This document shows positions 42,256 through 50,429 of a DNA stretch of 64,000 nt, one piece after another. The translations under genes and the position numbers were made by a program. Origin of the DNA: JAUIET01 sp045106985 (GTDB lineage Bacteria > Pseudomonadota > Gammaproteobacteria > Pseudomonadales > JAUIET01); NCBI GenBank assembly GCA_045106985.1, contig JBGCFQ010000011.1, positions 124,001 through 188,000 on the forward strand, given 5' to 3'. Numbering within the stretch: the first letter of the stretch is position 1; each line of letters starts with the position of its first letter. The notes under the pieces were generated by a model, which saw nothing but the letters and a program-made list of their open reading frames with translations, was not told the DNA's origin and ran no database searches.

Positions 42256-43215
42256 ATGGCCACAACATTTAAAAAAGGCCTGCAGGATTTGGGCAACGGC
42301 ATTTATGCCTATTTGCAACCTGATGGTTCCTGGGGCTGGAGCAACGCCGGCCTCGTTGTTGATGGGGATCAATCTCTATTAGTGGATACTTTATTTGACG
42401 AGAAGCTTACGGCTGAAATGCTTAGCACCATGACCGATATTGCCGGGCCTAAGGCTGAGTGCATTAATTGGTTGGTAAACACGCACGCTAATGGTGATCA
42501 CTGCCATGGCAATCATTTAGTGAGTAACGCCGAAATTATCGCTTCTTCTACAGCAGCGCGTGAGATGGATGATTTGACGCCAGAAATGATGGCTGAGCTA
42601 ATGCGAGCTGCTTCGGGACTTGGGGACCTGGGTGAATACTTAATTCACTGTTTTGGCGCATTCGACTTTGAACAAATCACTCATACTCCACCAACTCAAA
42701 CTTTCGACGGCGAAAAAACCCTCAAGGTGGGTGATAAAACAGTGCAACTGATCGAAGTGGGGCCTGCGCATACAGGCGGAGACGTTCTCGCTTGGGTGCC
42801 AGATGACAGGACGGTGTTTACAGGCGACATTTTGTTTATCGACGGCACACCGATTATTTGGGCCGGACCAGTTAGCAACTGGATTGCGGCTTGCGATAGA
42901 ATTTTGCAGATGGACGCTGAACATATTGTCCCAGGTCATGGACCAATCACCGACAAAAAAGGTGTTCAAGCGGTAGCAAGCTACCTCCAGCACATTGAAC
43001 AGCAAGCAAGAATTCGTTTTGACGGCGGCATGGCACTAGCAGAAGCCGTGCACGACATCCCTCTAAATGAATTCGCGGACTGGCTAGACCCCGAGCGAAT
43101 TGCGATTAATGTAGCGACCTTATATCGTGAATTCTCAGGCGAAAAATCACAGGGCGATCCGATTCAGACGCTCACTCTTGCCGCCGAAGTGTGGAAACGC
43201 AGCCTTAAAAAGTAA
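42256..43215 (+). CDS. Metallo-beta-lactamase-fold hydrolase
   Basis: A 319-residue MBL-fold protein. The zinc motif appears as NTHANGDHCHGNHL near 74-87 (HxNxDH variant with Asn in place of the second His), a further His at GPAHTGGD near 173 and PGHGP near 233. The HxN substitution means one zinc site may be altered. Typical relatives are uncharacterised lactonase or thioesterase-like hydrolases. A GGGAAGATAAGG ribosome region precedes the ATG, 27 bp after the peroxiredoxin-like lipoprotein. The physiological substrate is not known. Confidence 0.85.
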   Translation: MATTFKKGLQDLGNGIYAYLQPDGSWGWSNAGLVVDGDQSLLVDTLFDEKLTAEMLSTMTDIAGPKAECINWLVNTHANGDHCHGNHLVSNAEIIASSTAAREMDDLTPEMMAELMRAASGLGDLGEYLIHCFGAFDFEQITHTPPTQTFDGEKTLKVGDKTVQLIEVGPAHTGGDVLAWVPDDRTVFTGDILFIDGTPIIWAGPVSNWIAACDRILQMDAEHIVPGHGPITDKKGVQAVASYLQHIEQQARIRFDGGMALAEAVHDIPLNEFADWLDPERIAINVATLYREFSGEKSQGDPIQTLTLAAEVWKRSLKK

Positions 43216-43242
43216 GCCGCGAAAAGTAGTTGAAGGCCCAAA

Positions 43243-43617
43243 CTAGCTTTCGGTCTTGGCTACGAAATTCATCGAAACGGAATTAACGCAGTGACGGATG
43301 TTATTGTCGGTCAGACGCTCGCCTTCAAACACATGACCCAAGTGGCCATCACAGGCCGCGCATAGTATCTCGACCCGACGACCATCAGCATCGGCATCAC
43401 GTTTTATAGCGCCGGGAATTTCGTCGTCAAAACTTGGCCAACCGCAGTGCGAAGGAAATTTATGTTCCGACTTGTACAGTGGCGCATCGCATTGCTTACA
43501 GATGTAATGGCCATCAGCAAAGAAGTCATCGTACTTACCGGTGAAGGGTCGCTCTGTCCCTTTATCGAGAATAATGTACTTCTCTTCGGCGCTTAGGTCA
43601 TTGCGTGTTTCAGGCAT
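43243..43617 (-). CDS. msrB: Peptide-methionine (R)-S-oxide reductase
   Basis: A 124-residue MsrB. Zinc-binding CxxC pairs are at ICKQCD and LCAACD; the catalytic Cys is in IRHCVNSVSMNF near the C-terminus, and the GWPSFDDEI segment forms the substrate pocket. It reduces methionine-R-sulfoxide in proteins using thioredoxin. It has the usual length for the free enzyme and no signal peptide, so it is cytoplasmic. It is a single gene convergent with the MBL-fold gene. Confidence 0.95.
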   Translation of the reverse strand: MPETRNDLSAEEKYIILDKGTERPFTGKYDDFFADGHYICKQCDAPLYKSEHKFPSHCGWPSFDDEIPGAIKRDADADGRRVEILCAACDGHLGHVFEGERLTDNNIRHCVNSVSMNFVAKTES

Positions 43618-43730
43618 TGTGAATACTCATTGGAATGGTGTGTTAATAAGGTTGAGCATAATGTATCGAGGATACTTTGAGCAACCGCTTCTGCACTAGT
43701 GAATTTACAGGTTGAATTGTGGTTTGCTGC

Positions 43731-44960
43731 TTAAGTAGGCGCCAGTATGTTCTGGCCGCCCCTTCCGAGAAAGCACCAAGCCAAGGCAAATACAGCGGCC
43801 AGCAGAACATAGCTGCCAACAATCAAGACAGAATTAGGAGGAGCCAGATAGGCAAGATAAGCGATCAATATCAATATCCCCAGGCGCCGAGCCCATGCTG
43901 TAAAAGCTGGCTCTTTGCGCTCTCCCGCTTCAAGAACACAGCTCGCATCCAACAACACTAAAACGATGAAGACTAAACCTGCAAACCGGTCCATCCAGGT
44001 CGCTGTTAAAAAGGCGAAAATATAATAACTGCCCCACACATACATTGCTGCAAGCGCCGCTAAAGAATACTGTTTAGCAAAACCAGTGCATTGGGGGTCA
44101 TACTTAGCCGGTGTTTCAGGCAGGTCTATCGCTGGTAAGTCATCAGGCCGCCACCCGGTTCTAGCCGTCAATACACTCAGTTTGCGTGCCACTCCTTTTG
44201 TGGCGAACATGTCCTGCAACATGCCCTGAAAAATATGCAGGTTCGCGCGTAGCGGATTCCAACTGTGCAGTGGTTTGCGAATGCCGAACTCAACAGGCAG
44301 TTCTTTGCGCTCATCTTCAAAGGTACCGAACCATTTATCCCACAAGATAAAAACACCACCATAATTGCGATCAAGATAAGTAACATTACGCGCATGGTGT
44401 ACGCGGTGGTTCGACGGGCTAACGAACACGTGATCAAACCAACCCAGCCTATCTATGTGGCGCGTGTGCACCCAGAACTGATACAGCAAATTAACTGACG
44501 CAACAGTAAAAAACATCTCGCCGGGTACACCCATTAGAAAACAAGGAATAAAGAACAGCCAGGAGTAGAAGAACGACATACTGGTTTGTCGCAGTGCGGT
44601 GGTCAGGTTGAACTCTTCGCTCTGATGGTGAGCTACGTGTGCTCCCCAGAACAACTGTCGCTCATGACTTAGGCGATGGAACCAGTAGTAAAGGAAATCG
44701 TACGCTATAAAGGTAACGACCCAGGCCAATGGGTCGGCCACCGATATCGTGAGCAGTCCGTAGCGGTCGCCAATGGTTAGAAGCACTAAGGCGCCCAGGT
44801 CGAAAATAACCAATTTGGACCCGGTACTTAAAATCCCCAGGCTCAGGCTACTGACACTGTCATTCAGACGATAATATCCAGTACCCTGTCTGCGGTCCCA
44901 CCAAAGTTCCAGAAAAATAAACAGCGCAAAGAACGGTCCAGCGTAAGCAATTAAGCTCAT
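43731..44960 (-). CDS. Sterol desaturase-family membrane protein, long form
   Basis: A 409-residue integral membrane di-iron protein. Histidine boxes are YWFHRLSHE, HVAHHQSEE and SNHRVHHAR. An additional C-terminal membrane region of ~120 residues (four hydrophobic helices) follows the catalytic domain. The ATG overlaps the end of the upstream amidohydrolase gene by 4 bp, so the two are translationally coupled. Family members act on sterols, alkylglycerols or fatty acids. Combined with the acyl-CoA dehydrogenases upstream it suggests lipid or sterol processing. Confidence 0.87.
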   Translation of the reverse strand: MSLIAYAGPFFALFIFLELWWDRRQGTGYYRLNDSVSSLSLGILSTGSKLVIFDLGALVLLTIGDRYGLLTISVADPLAWVVTFIAYDFLYYWFHRLSHERQLFWGAHVAHHQSEEFNLTTALRQTSMSFFYSWLFFIPCFLMGVPGEMFFTVASVNLLYQFWVHTRHIDRLGWFDHVFVSPSNHRVHHARNVTYLDRNYGGVFILWDKWFGTFEDERKELPVEFGIRKPLHSWNPLRANLHIFQGMLQDMFATKGVARKLSVLTARTGWRPDDLPAIDLPETPAKYDPQCTGFAKQYSLAALAAMYVWGSYYIFAFLTATWMDRFAGLVFIVLVLLDASCVLEAGERKEPAFTAWARRLGILILIAYLAYLAPPNSVLIVGSYVLLAAVFALAWCFLGRGGQNILAPT

Positions 44961-46735
44961 GTTCTTGTTTTTGCCTCTCTGTTTAACCTGAATAAAGTGC
45001 CTGGACGTGCGCCAGTATCAGTATCATCTATAAAAGTGGCTTGCCCGCCGACCATCGTCATCTTGTAACCGCTCGCTCGCTGCATTAATCGAGGAGCACC
45101 AGAAGGTAAGTCGTTAATAACCCGAGGCGCCTTCATACATAGCTTGGGCAAATCTATAACGTTCAGATCAGCACGCTTACCCTTTTCGATCGTACCGCGA
45201 TCACTTAAGCCATAGAGAGTAGACGGGTCCTGGGTCATCATTTTCACGACCAGCTCAAGGGGCAGCTTCATACCGCGATCGCGATCGCGTACCCAGTGCT
45301 GGAGCATAAAGCTGGGGTAGCTGGCATCACAAATAACATTAACATGCGCTCCTCCATCTGATGATCCTATAACTGTACTGCTGTTCTGCAATAACTGTTC
45401 AGTGGCTCGAAAGTCTCCACCTTTATAGCCAGACATGAACACTTTCAGAAAACCAGGGTTACCATTTTCCGGGTCTGAGTCCAACGTTGCTTCACAGAGG
45501 CTGTCGTAAATGGCGGTATCAGCATTCTCGCCGGTACGTTCCATCCGATGTGCGAGAGAAGCACTTGGCTCTGGTTCAAACACCGGCACATTGCCCCAGG
45601 CAAAAGTGCAGTCCAGGCTAGACATTAATATCATACGAGCGTTCAACAACATGGGAGCGGTCGTTGGCTCAGCAATAATTTTGGCCCTGCGTGCTGGCGT
45701 ACACAACTCCTTTATTCGCTCAATAAGGGGCAAGTGCGCCACTTCGATATAACTTGGTCGATCAGCAAATGGATTGAAAGTGTCCCAGCTCATTAACAAA
45801 CCCCCGCCACCGGGGGAAATAGAGGGACAGAGCCGTGCGCCTTGAGCATTCGCCTTTTCGGTTTCCTCTAAAACAAGATGGTACATTTCGGGGTTAACGT
45901 GATTCTGGCCCGTTAGAAACGCAATTGCGCAACCTGTTTCCAAACTGAGTTGACGATACAATTCCAATTCTCGTAGCGGCGCATCTGGGTCCTCACCCAT
46001 TAAGCCGGCTGGCACCACTTGCACCAAACCACTTCCGGCTCGTTTTACCGCGTGAAGTATTTCGACTAATTCTCCGGCTTCTGCAAAAGTACCTGGTACT
46101 GGTTCGCCTGTGACGGATGTGTGCATTGGTATTCTATTGGTAGAGAAAGACAATGCCCCGGCCTCAACCGCTTCGCCCGCCAAATCAGCCATTGTCGCTA
46201 TTTGTTTAGCCGTTGCCGGCGCATTTACATCCGCGTCATCACCAAACACATAGGCTCGCAAAGCACCGTGTGGAATCTGCGCTGCGATATTAATAGCGCG
46301 GTTATCGCGGTCCAATGCATCAAGATATTCGGGAAAAGTTTCCCAGGACCATTTTATGCCGTCGGCTAAAGCTGAACCGGGAATATCCTCAACACCTTCC
46401 ATCAAATCAACAAGAAACTGGTGCGAATCAGGCCGAACCGGTGCAAAGCCAACACCGCAGTTGCCCATAATGGCGGTCGTTACTCCGTGGTAGGCTGAGG
46501 GAGCCAACAAATTATCCCACGTGGCCTGGCCGTCGTAATGCGTATGCACATCCACAAAACCAGGAGTGGTCAGCTCACCTTGTGCGTCAATTGTCTTGCT
46601 GGCGGTTACATTGCTTGGCGCTTGCCCATCGAATATCTCGGCAATCAGACCGTCTTGTATTGCAAGATCTGCCGGCCTTGCTTTAGCTCCAGTACCATCT
46701 ACTAAATTGCAATTCTTTATCAGCTTGTCAAACAT
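44957..46735 (-). CDS. Amidohydrolase, N-acyl-D-amino-acid deacylase type
   Basis: A 592-residue amidohydrolase of the D-aminoacylase group. The metal motif VDVHTHYDGQATWD lies near residue 61, further ligands in MGNCGVGFAP near 92 and SDGGAHVNVI near 467, and the C-terminal LSDRGTIEKGKRADLNVID closes the barrel as usual. Members hydrolyse N-acyl-D-amino acids or related amides. The gene follows the acyl-CoA dehydrogenase pair by 58 bp on the same strand and overlaps the sterol-desaturase gene, so it is in one operon with lipid enzymes; the natural substrate may be a lipid-like amide. Confidence 0.88.
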   Translation of the reverse strand: MFDKLIKNCNLVDGTGAKARPADLAIQDGLIAEIFDGQAPSNVTASKTIDAQGELTTPGFVDVHTHYDGQATWDNLLAPSAYHGVTTAIMGNCGVGFAPVRPDSHQFLVDLMEGVEDIPGSALADGIKWSWETFPEYLDALDRDNRAINIAAQIPHGALRAYVFGDDADVNAPATAKQIATMADLAGEAVEAGALSFSTNRIPMHTSVTGEPVPGTFAEAGELVEILHAVKRAGSGLVQVVPAGLMGEDPDAPLRELELYRQLSLETGCAIAFLTGQNHVNPEMYHLVLEETEKANAQGARLCPSISPGGGGLLMSWDTFNPFADRPSYIEVAHLPLIERIKELCTPARRAKIIAEPTTAPMLLNARMILMSSLDCTFAWGNVPVFEPEPSASLAHRMERTGENADTAIYDSLCEATLDSDPENGNPGFLKVFMSGYKGGDFRATEQLLQNSSTVIGSSDGGAHVNVICDASYPSFMLQHWVRDRDRGMKLPLELVVKMMTQDPSTLYGLSDRGTIEKGKRADLNVIDLPKLCMKAPRVINDLPSGAPRLMQRASGYKMTMVGGQATFIDDTDTGARPGTLFRLNREAKTRT

Positions 46736-46793
46736 TACTCAATCCCTTTGCGAAGTCTGTTGTCATAGTCGAGAGTGTTAGACCATTGTGCGC

Positions 46794-47996
46794 CTACTCT
46801 TGAGGCAACTCTAGCGAGCGTTTCGCTATCAGATTTAGCTGAACCTCAGAGCTACCGCCGGCAATGGTATAGCCTCTGGCATTCATCCAGTCAGCTGCGC
46901 GTTGCGTCTCGTCATAGTATGCGTCTGCATCCCACCTAGTGCCAGAAAGGCCAAGCACGTCCACTAACAATTCCGTTTTTTCCTTTAGGTTTTCCGTGCC
47001 TGCCAGTTTGAAGATAGACGTCATTCGCATATCCAATACCCCAGCCATTCCCTCTTCAAAAGCGCGAGCCTGGGTTAAATCCAGAGCCGCTTTATTCATC
47101 ATTTGATCTACCACTCGGGCTCGAAGGTCCGCGTCTTGTAAGCGACCATTATCGTCGACCCCAACATACTCTATTGCGTATTCAAGAAGCGATTTGGGCG
47201 GAGCGGGCATGGTGTCGTCCATAGAGCTCATCATTTTGCGCTCGTGCACAAGCAAAGCCTTGGCGATTGTCCACCCCTGGCCCTCCTCGCCCACTAGATT
47301 GGCTTTGGGCACAACAACATTCTCTAGAAACGAATCGCAGAAATGCGATTCGCCCGTTAGCAAAGGTACTGGTCGAACCGCCACTCCTGGAGTGTCCATA
47401 GGAAACAACACAAAACTTATACCCTGCTGCTTAGCACCTGTGTCGTCTGTACGCACCAAGCAAAACATCCAGTCGGCTTTATCACCGTCACTGGTCCAAC
47501 ATTTTTGCCCGTTTACTAGGTAGTGATCTCCTTGGTCCTCGGCCTTGCATCGCAGACTCGCAAGATCGGATCCTGACCCCGGTTCACTGTACCCCTGGCA
47601 CCAGCGAATAGATCCATTCACGATATTGGGGATATGCTGCTGTTTCTGCTCCTCGCTGCCAAATTCCAGTAAAGCGGGCCCCAGCATCCAAATACCATGA
47701 CCTATCAAGGGGTCGCGGCAATTCAAGCGTTGCATTTCTTTCTTCAAGATTTTGGCTTGTTTTGAATCCAGACCTCCTCCGCCATATTTGCTGGGCCACT
47801 CAGGCACGGTCCACCCGCGTTCAGCCATGCGATCCAGCCATAGCTTTTGATCTTCTGACTTGAAGACAAACTTGCTACCACCCATAACATTGTCACTTCG
47901 ATCAGTAGCCGCAGGGGTACGCATGGATGCTGGGCAGTTGGCTTCTAACCAAGTACGCGTTTCTTCACGAAAGGCGTCGTAATCTATTTCAGACAT
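46794..47996 (-). CDS. Acyl-CoA dehydrogenase (large partner of a pair)
   Basis: A 400-residue ACAD. Recognisable are the FAD/substrate segment WCQGYSEPGSGSDLAS near 134, KCWTSDGDKADWMFCLVRT near 169 and the C-terminal TIAGGSSEVQLNLIAKRSL. It catalyses alpha,beta-dehydrogenation of an acyl-CoA. It pairs with a second ACAD 47 bp upstream on the same strand, an arrangement seen for heteromeric (alpha2beta2) enzymes acting on bulky steroid or branched side-chain CoA esters. Whether it forms such a complex here is inference. Confidence 0.92.
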   Translation of the reverse strand: MSEIDYDAFREETRTWLEANCPASMRTPAATDRSDNVMGGSKFVFKSEDQKLWLDRMAERGWTVPEWPSKYGGGGLDSKQAKILKKEMQRLNCRDPLIGHGIWMLGPALLEFGSEEQKQQHIPNIVNGSIRWCQGYSEPGSGSDLASLRCKAEDQGDHYLVNGQKCWTSDGDKADWMFCLVRTDDTGAKQQGISFVLFPMDTPGVAVRPVPLLTGESHFCDSFLENVVVPKANLVGEEGQGWTIAKALLVHERKMMSSMDDTMPAPPKSLLEYAIEYVGVDDNGRLQDADLRARVVDQMMNKAALDLTQARAFEEGMAGVLDMRMTSIFKLAGTENLKEKTELLVDVLGLSGTRWDADAYYDETQRAADWMNARGYTIAGGSSEVQLNLIAKRSLELPQE

Positions 47997-48043
47997 ATTT
48001 CTACTTAATCTCTATGCATTCTAACGAAAAGGTTTTTCTTCGG

Positions 48044-49183
48044 TTAGAAATTGTTCAGTAATGCGAAACGGTTTTTATGAAAACCGCTGTTGCCTAGCAG
48101 TTGCAGCGAAACGCGGCAGCGTTTGAAATACAAACCCACATCAAGTTCATCGGTTACACCAATGCCCCCATGCATTTGCACAGCTTCGTTTGCAATCAAT
48201 TGAAAGGTATCGTTGGCACGGCATTTAGCGGTGCTGACGCACGCAGCGGACGTATTGCGTTCTTCGTCAATTGCTGACAAAGCGTCTACCACGGCGCTAC
48301 GAGTTAGCTCTAGCTCAACATACATTTTGGCAGCACGGTGCTGCAGCGCCTGAAAGGAACCTATTTTTGCGCCAAACTGTTCTCGCTCCTTTAGATACGC
48401 AACGGTACGATCAAAAAGATGCTGTGCGCCGCCCAGCATTTCTGCGGCCAGGCAGGCACGAGCACGATCCAGTGCCGCATCTAACGCAGGAAAGGCATCA
48501 TCTCTATTCCCCAGCAAAGCACTGTTGGAAACAGCTACGTCACTTAGCTCTATATCCGCATAATCTCGGCTATCAACCAGCTTACTTCTGTTGCGCTGCA
48601 GGCCCTCAACTACTGAGTCGAGTACAAAGAGCGACAAACCATGCTGCTCACCAGCCTCGCCAGATGTACGAGCTAACACAATCACTTTGTCCGCAGACAT
48701 ACCATCAATCACAAATGCTTTGCAGCCGTTGAGAATATACTGGTCGCCCTCTTGCCGAGCAATAAGCGCTGTCGCCAAGGGTGAATGATGGGGACCTTCA
48801 TCTATTGCTGAAGCGATTATTGACTCGCCAGCCGTAATTGAGGGTAGCAAGGCTTCTTTTTGCTCTTCGTTCCCCGCTAACTCAATCAAAGAGCCGCTTA
48901 GCACAACGCTAGAAAGCATTGGTGTTGCCGTCAACAACTGACCGCATTCTTCAAAAACAGATCCTAAGGCGAGATAGCCAAATGCCAGGCCGCCATATTG
49001 CTCCGGCGCGGTAATGGCCGATAAGCCCAGTTCTGCCATGCGAGCCCACGTCTCAGGATCACAGGCCTGCCTTGTGTCGCTGTCACGCAATGCACGGAAA
49101 TGTTGGGTATTGGCATTATCACGAAGAAAATCACGGGTGCTGTCACGCAGCATTCGTTGTTCTTCGTTAAGAACAAGTGGCAT
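48044..49183 (-). CDS. Acyl-CoA dehydrogenase (small partner of a pair)
   Basis: A 379-residue ACAD with AMLGGAQHLFDRTVAYLKEREQFGAKIGSFQ-type middle region (near 250) and VQMHGGIGVTDELDVGLYFKR at the C-terminal FAD region. It lacks the strong SEPxxGSD segment found in its partner (the equivalent region reads SAIDEGPHHSPLATAL), which is common in the non-FAD-binding subunit of heteromeric ACADs. The first gene of the minus-strand operon; an AGGAG ribosome site precedes the ATG. Probably forms a complex with the product of the next gene. Confidence 0.88.
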   Translation of the reverse strand: MPLVLNEEQRMLRDSTRDFLRDNANTQHFRALRDSDTRQACDPETWARMAELGLSAITAPEQYGGLAFGYLALGSVFEECGQLLTATPMLSSVVLSGSLIELAGNEEQKEALLPSITAGESIIASAIDEGPHHSPLATALIARQEGDQYILNGCKAFVIDGMSADKVIVLARTSGEAGEQHGLSLFVLDSVVEGLQRNRSKLVDSRDYADIELSDVAVSNSALLGNRDDAFPALDAALDRARACLAAEMLGGAQHLFDRTVAYLKEREQFGAKIGSFQALQHRAAKMYVELELTRSAVVDALSAIDEERNTSAACVSTAKCRANDTFQLIANEAVQMHGGIGVTDELDVGLYFKRCRVSLQLLGNSGFHKNRFALLNNF

Positions 49184-49385
49184 TTAGTAGCTCCTGGAGC
49201 AAGTGTCGTTAAAAGAGCCGAATTATACCTTTTGAAACCCGTTTTGGCGTTTGCATTTCCGAATGGTATGCATGATTAAGAAACGGTATAGGATCGAGTT
49301 ACGTTTTCTTAATTGCTCACTGTAAAAGAGGGCGAAATCGACCTGATAACGATAGAATTAGCCGCACATTCTGTGGAGCAAAATA

Positions 49386-50288
49386 ATGAGAGTATTGATT
49401 GTTGGTGGTACTGGGCTAGTTGGTGGTCATGCAGCTATTCATCTTCGGCAACAAGGTCATGATGTAAGCATTATGGCTCGCAGCGCCCCAACAGCGACAG
49501 ATCTTCAGAATATCCCATTCATAGCCGGAAATTACATTGAAGATGATGTGACCGATGGCCGGCTGGAGGGCTTCGATGCTTTAGTATTTGCGGCGGCACA
49601 GGATATACGCCAGATGCCTATGGATGGATCAGTGACGCCCGATGAATTCTTCCAACGTGTGAATGACCATGCTGTTCCCCGCTTTTTTGAGGCTGCCAAG
49701 GCATCCGGTATGCGACGAGCAGTGTACATAGGCAGTTTTTATCCCCAAATTGCGCCCGAGCAAATTGATAAAAGTCCCTATGTTCACTCGCGTCATGTTA
49801 CCGATGAAGCGGTTCGAGCACTCAGCTGCGATGAGTTTAATGTATGCAGCGTGAACGCGCCCTTCATTCTTGGGCATCTGCCTGGCTTAGACATTCCTCA
49901 CATAGCTGGGCTCGTTGCCTACGTTAGCGGTCATCTCCCCGACCTACCCTTATTTGCCCCACAAGGTGGAACCAACCATATTAGTGCCCGTTCCGTAGCG
50001 CAGGCCGTCAAAGGTGCATTAGAGCGCGGTGAATCAGCTAAGGCATACTTGGTAGGTGACGTAAATATGACTTGGAAGGAATACTTAGAGTCTTGGGCCA
50101 GAGCCGCTGGCGCCTCAACTGTGCTTGAGGTAAAAGAAGATGACCATCCTATTTTGCCTAATGTAATTATGTTCGCCGGCGCTGGCGCTTTAGTGAGCTA
50201 TGAGCCAGATGCGGCGGAAACAGCATTGCTGGGTTATAGCCGCGATCAAATTGCCGAAGAAATACGTGCCGTTGTAGCGTCGGCATAA
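49386..50288 (+). CDS. NAD-dependent epimerase/dehydratase-family protein
   Basis: A 300-residue extended-SDR/NmrA-like protein. The N-terminal cofactor loop is IVGGTGLVGGHAA (residues 5-17), and an AAAQDI segment follows the fourth strand. A YIGSFYP segment lies at the catalytic region, but the usual YxxxK is replaced by YVHSRHV, so classical epimerase activity is doubtful. Members of this subgroup can be atypical reductases or redox sensors. The GGAG ribosome site is good. It diverges from the acyl-CoA dehydrogenase operon and precedes the long acyl-CoA dehydrogenase in the same direction. Confidence 0.8.
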   Translation: MRVLIVGGTGLVGGHAAIHLRQQGHDVSIMARSAPTATDLQNIPFIAGNYIEDDVTDGRLEGFDALVFAAAQDIRQMPMDGSVTPDEFFQRVNDHAVPRFFEAAKASGMRRAVYIGSFYPQIAPEQIDKSPYVHSRHVTDEAVRALSCDEFNVCSVNAPFILGHLPGLDIPHIAGLVAYVSGHLPDLPLFAPQGGTNHISARSVAQAVKGALERGESAKAYLVGDVNMTWKEYLESWARAAGASTVLEVKEDDHPILPNVIMFAGAGALVSYEPDAAETALLGYSRDQIAEEIRAVVASA

Positions 50289-50429
50289 TAAAGTTATCGC
50301 CCTAGCCCTGAGCAGGGACAGGTTACGCAATACCTACTAAGCAATATCCACGCCCTCTGCCGGAGAAACCCTGCAGAGGACGTGATATATTTACAGGCCC
50401 AACTAGAAACCGTTCGCGCTATGACTCAT

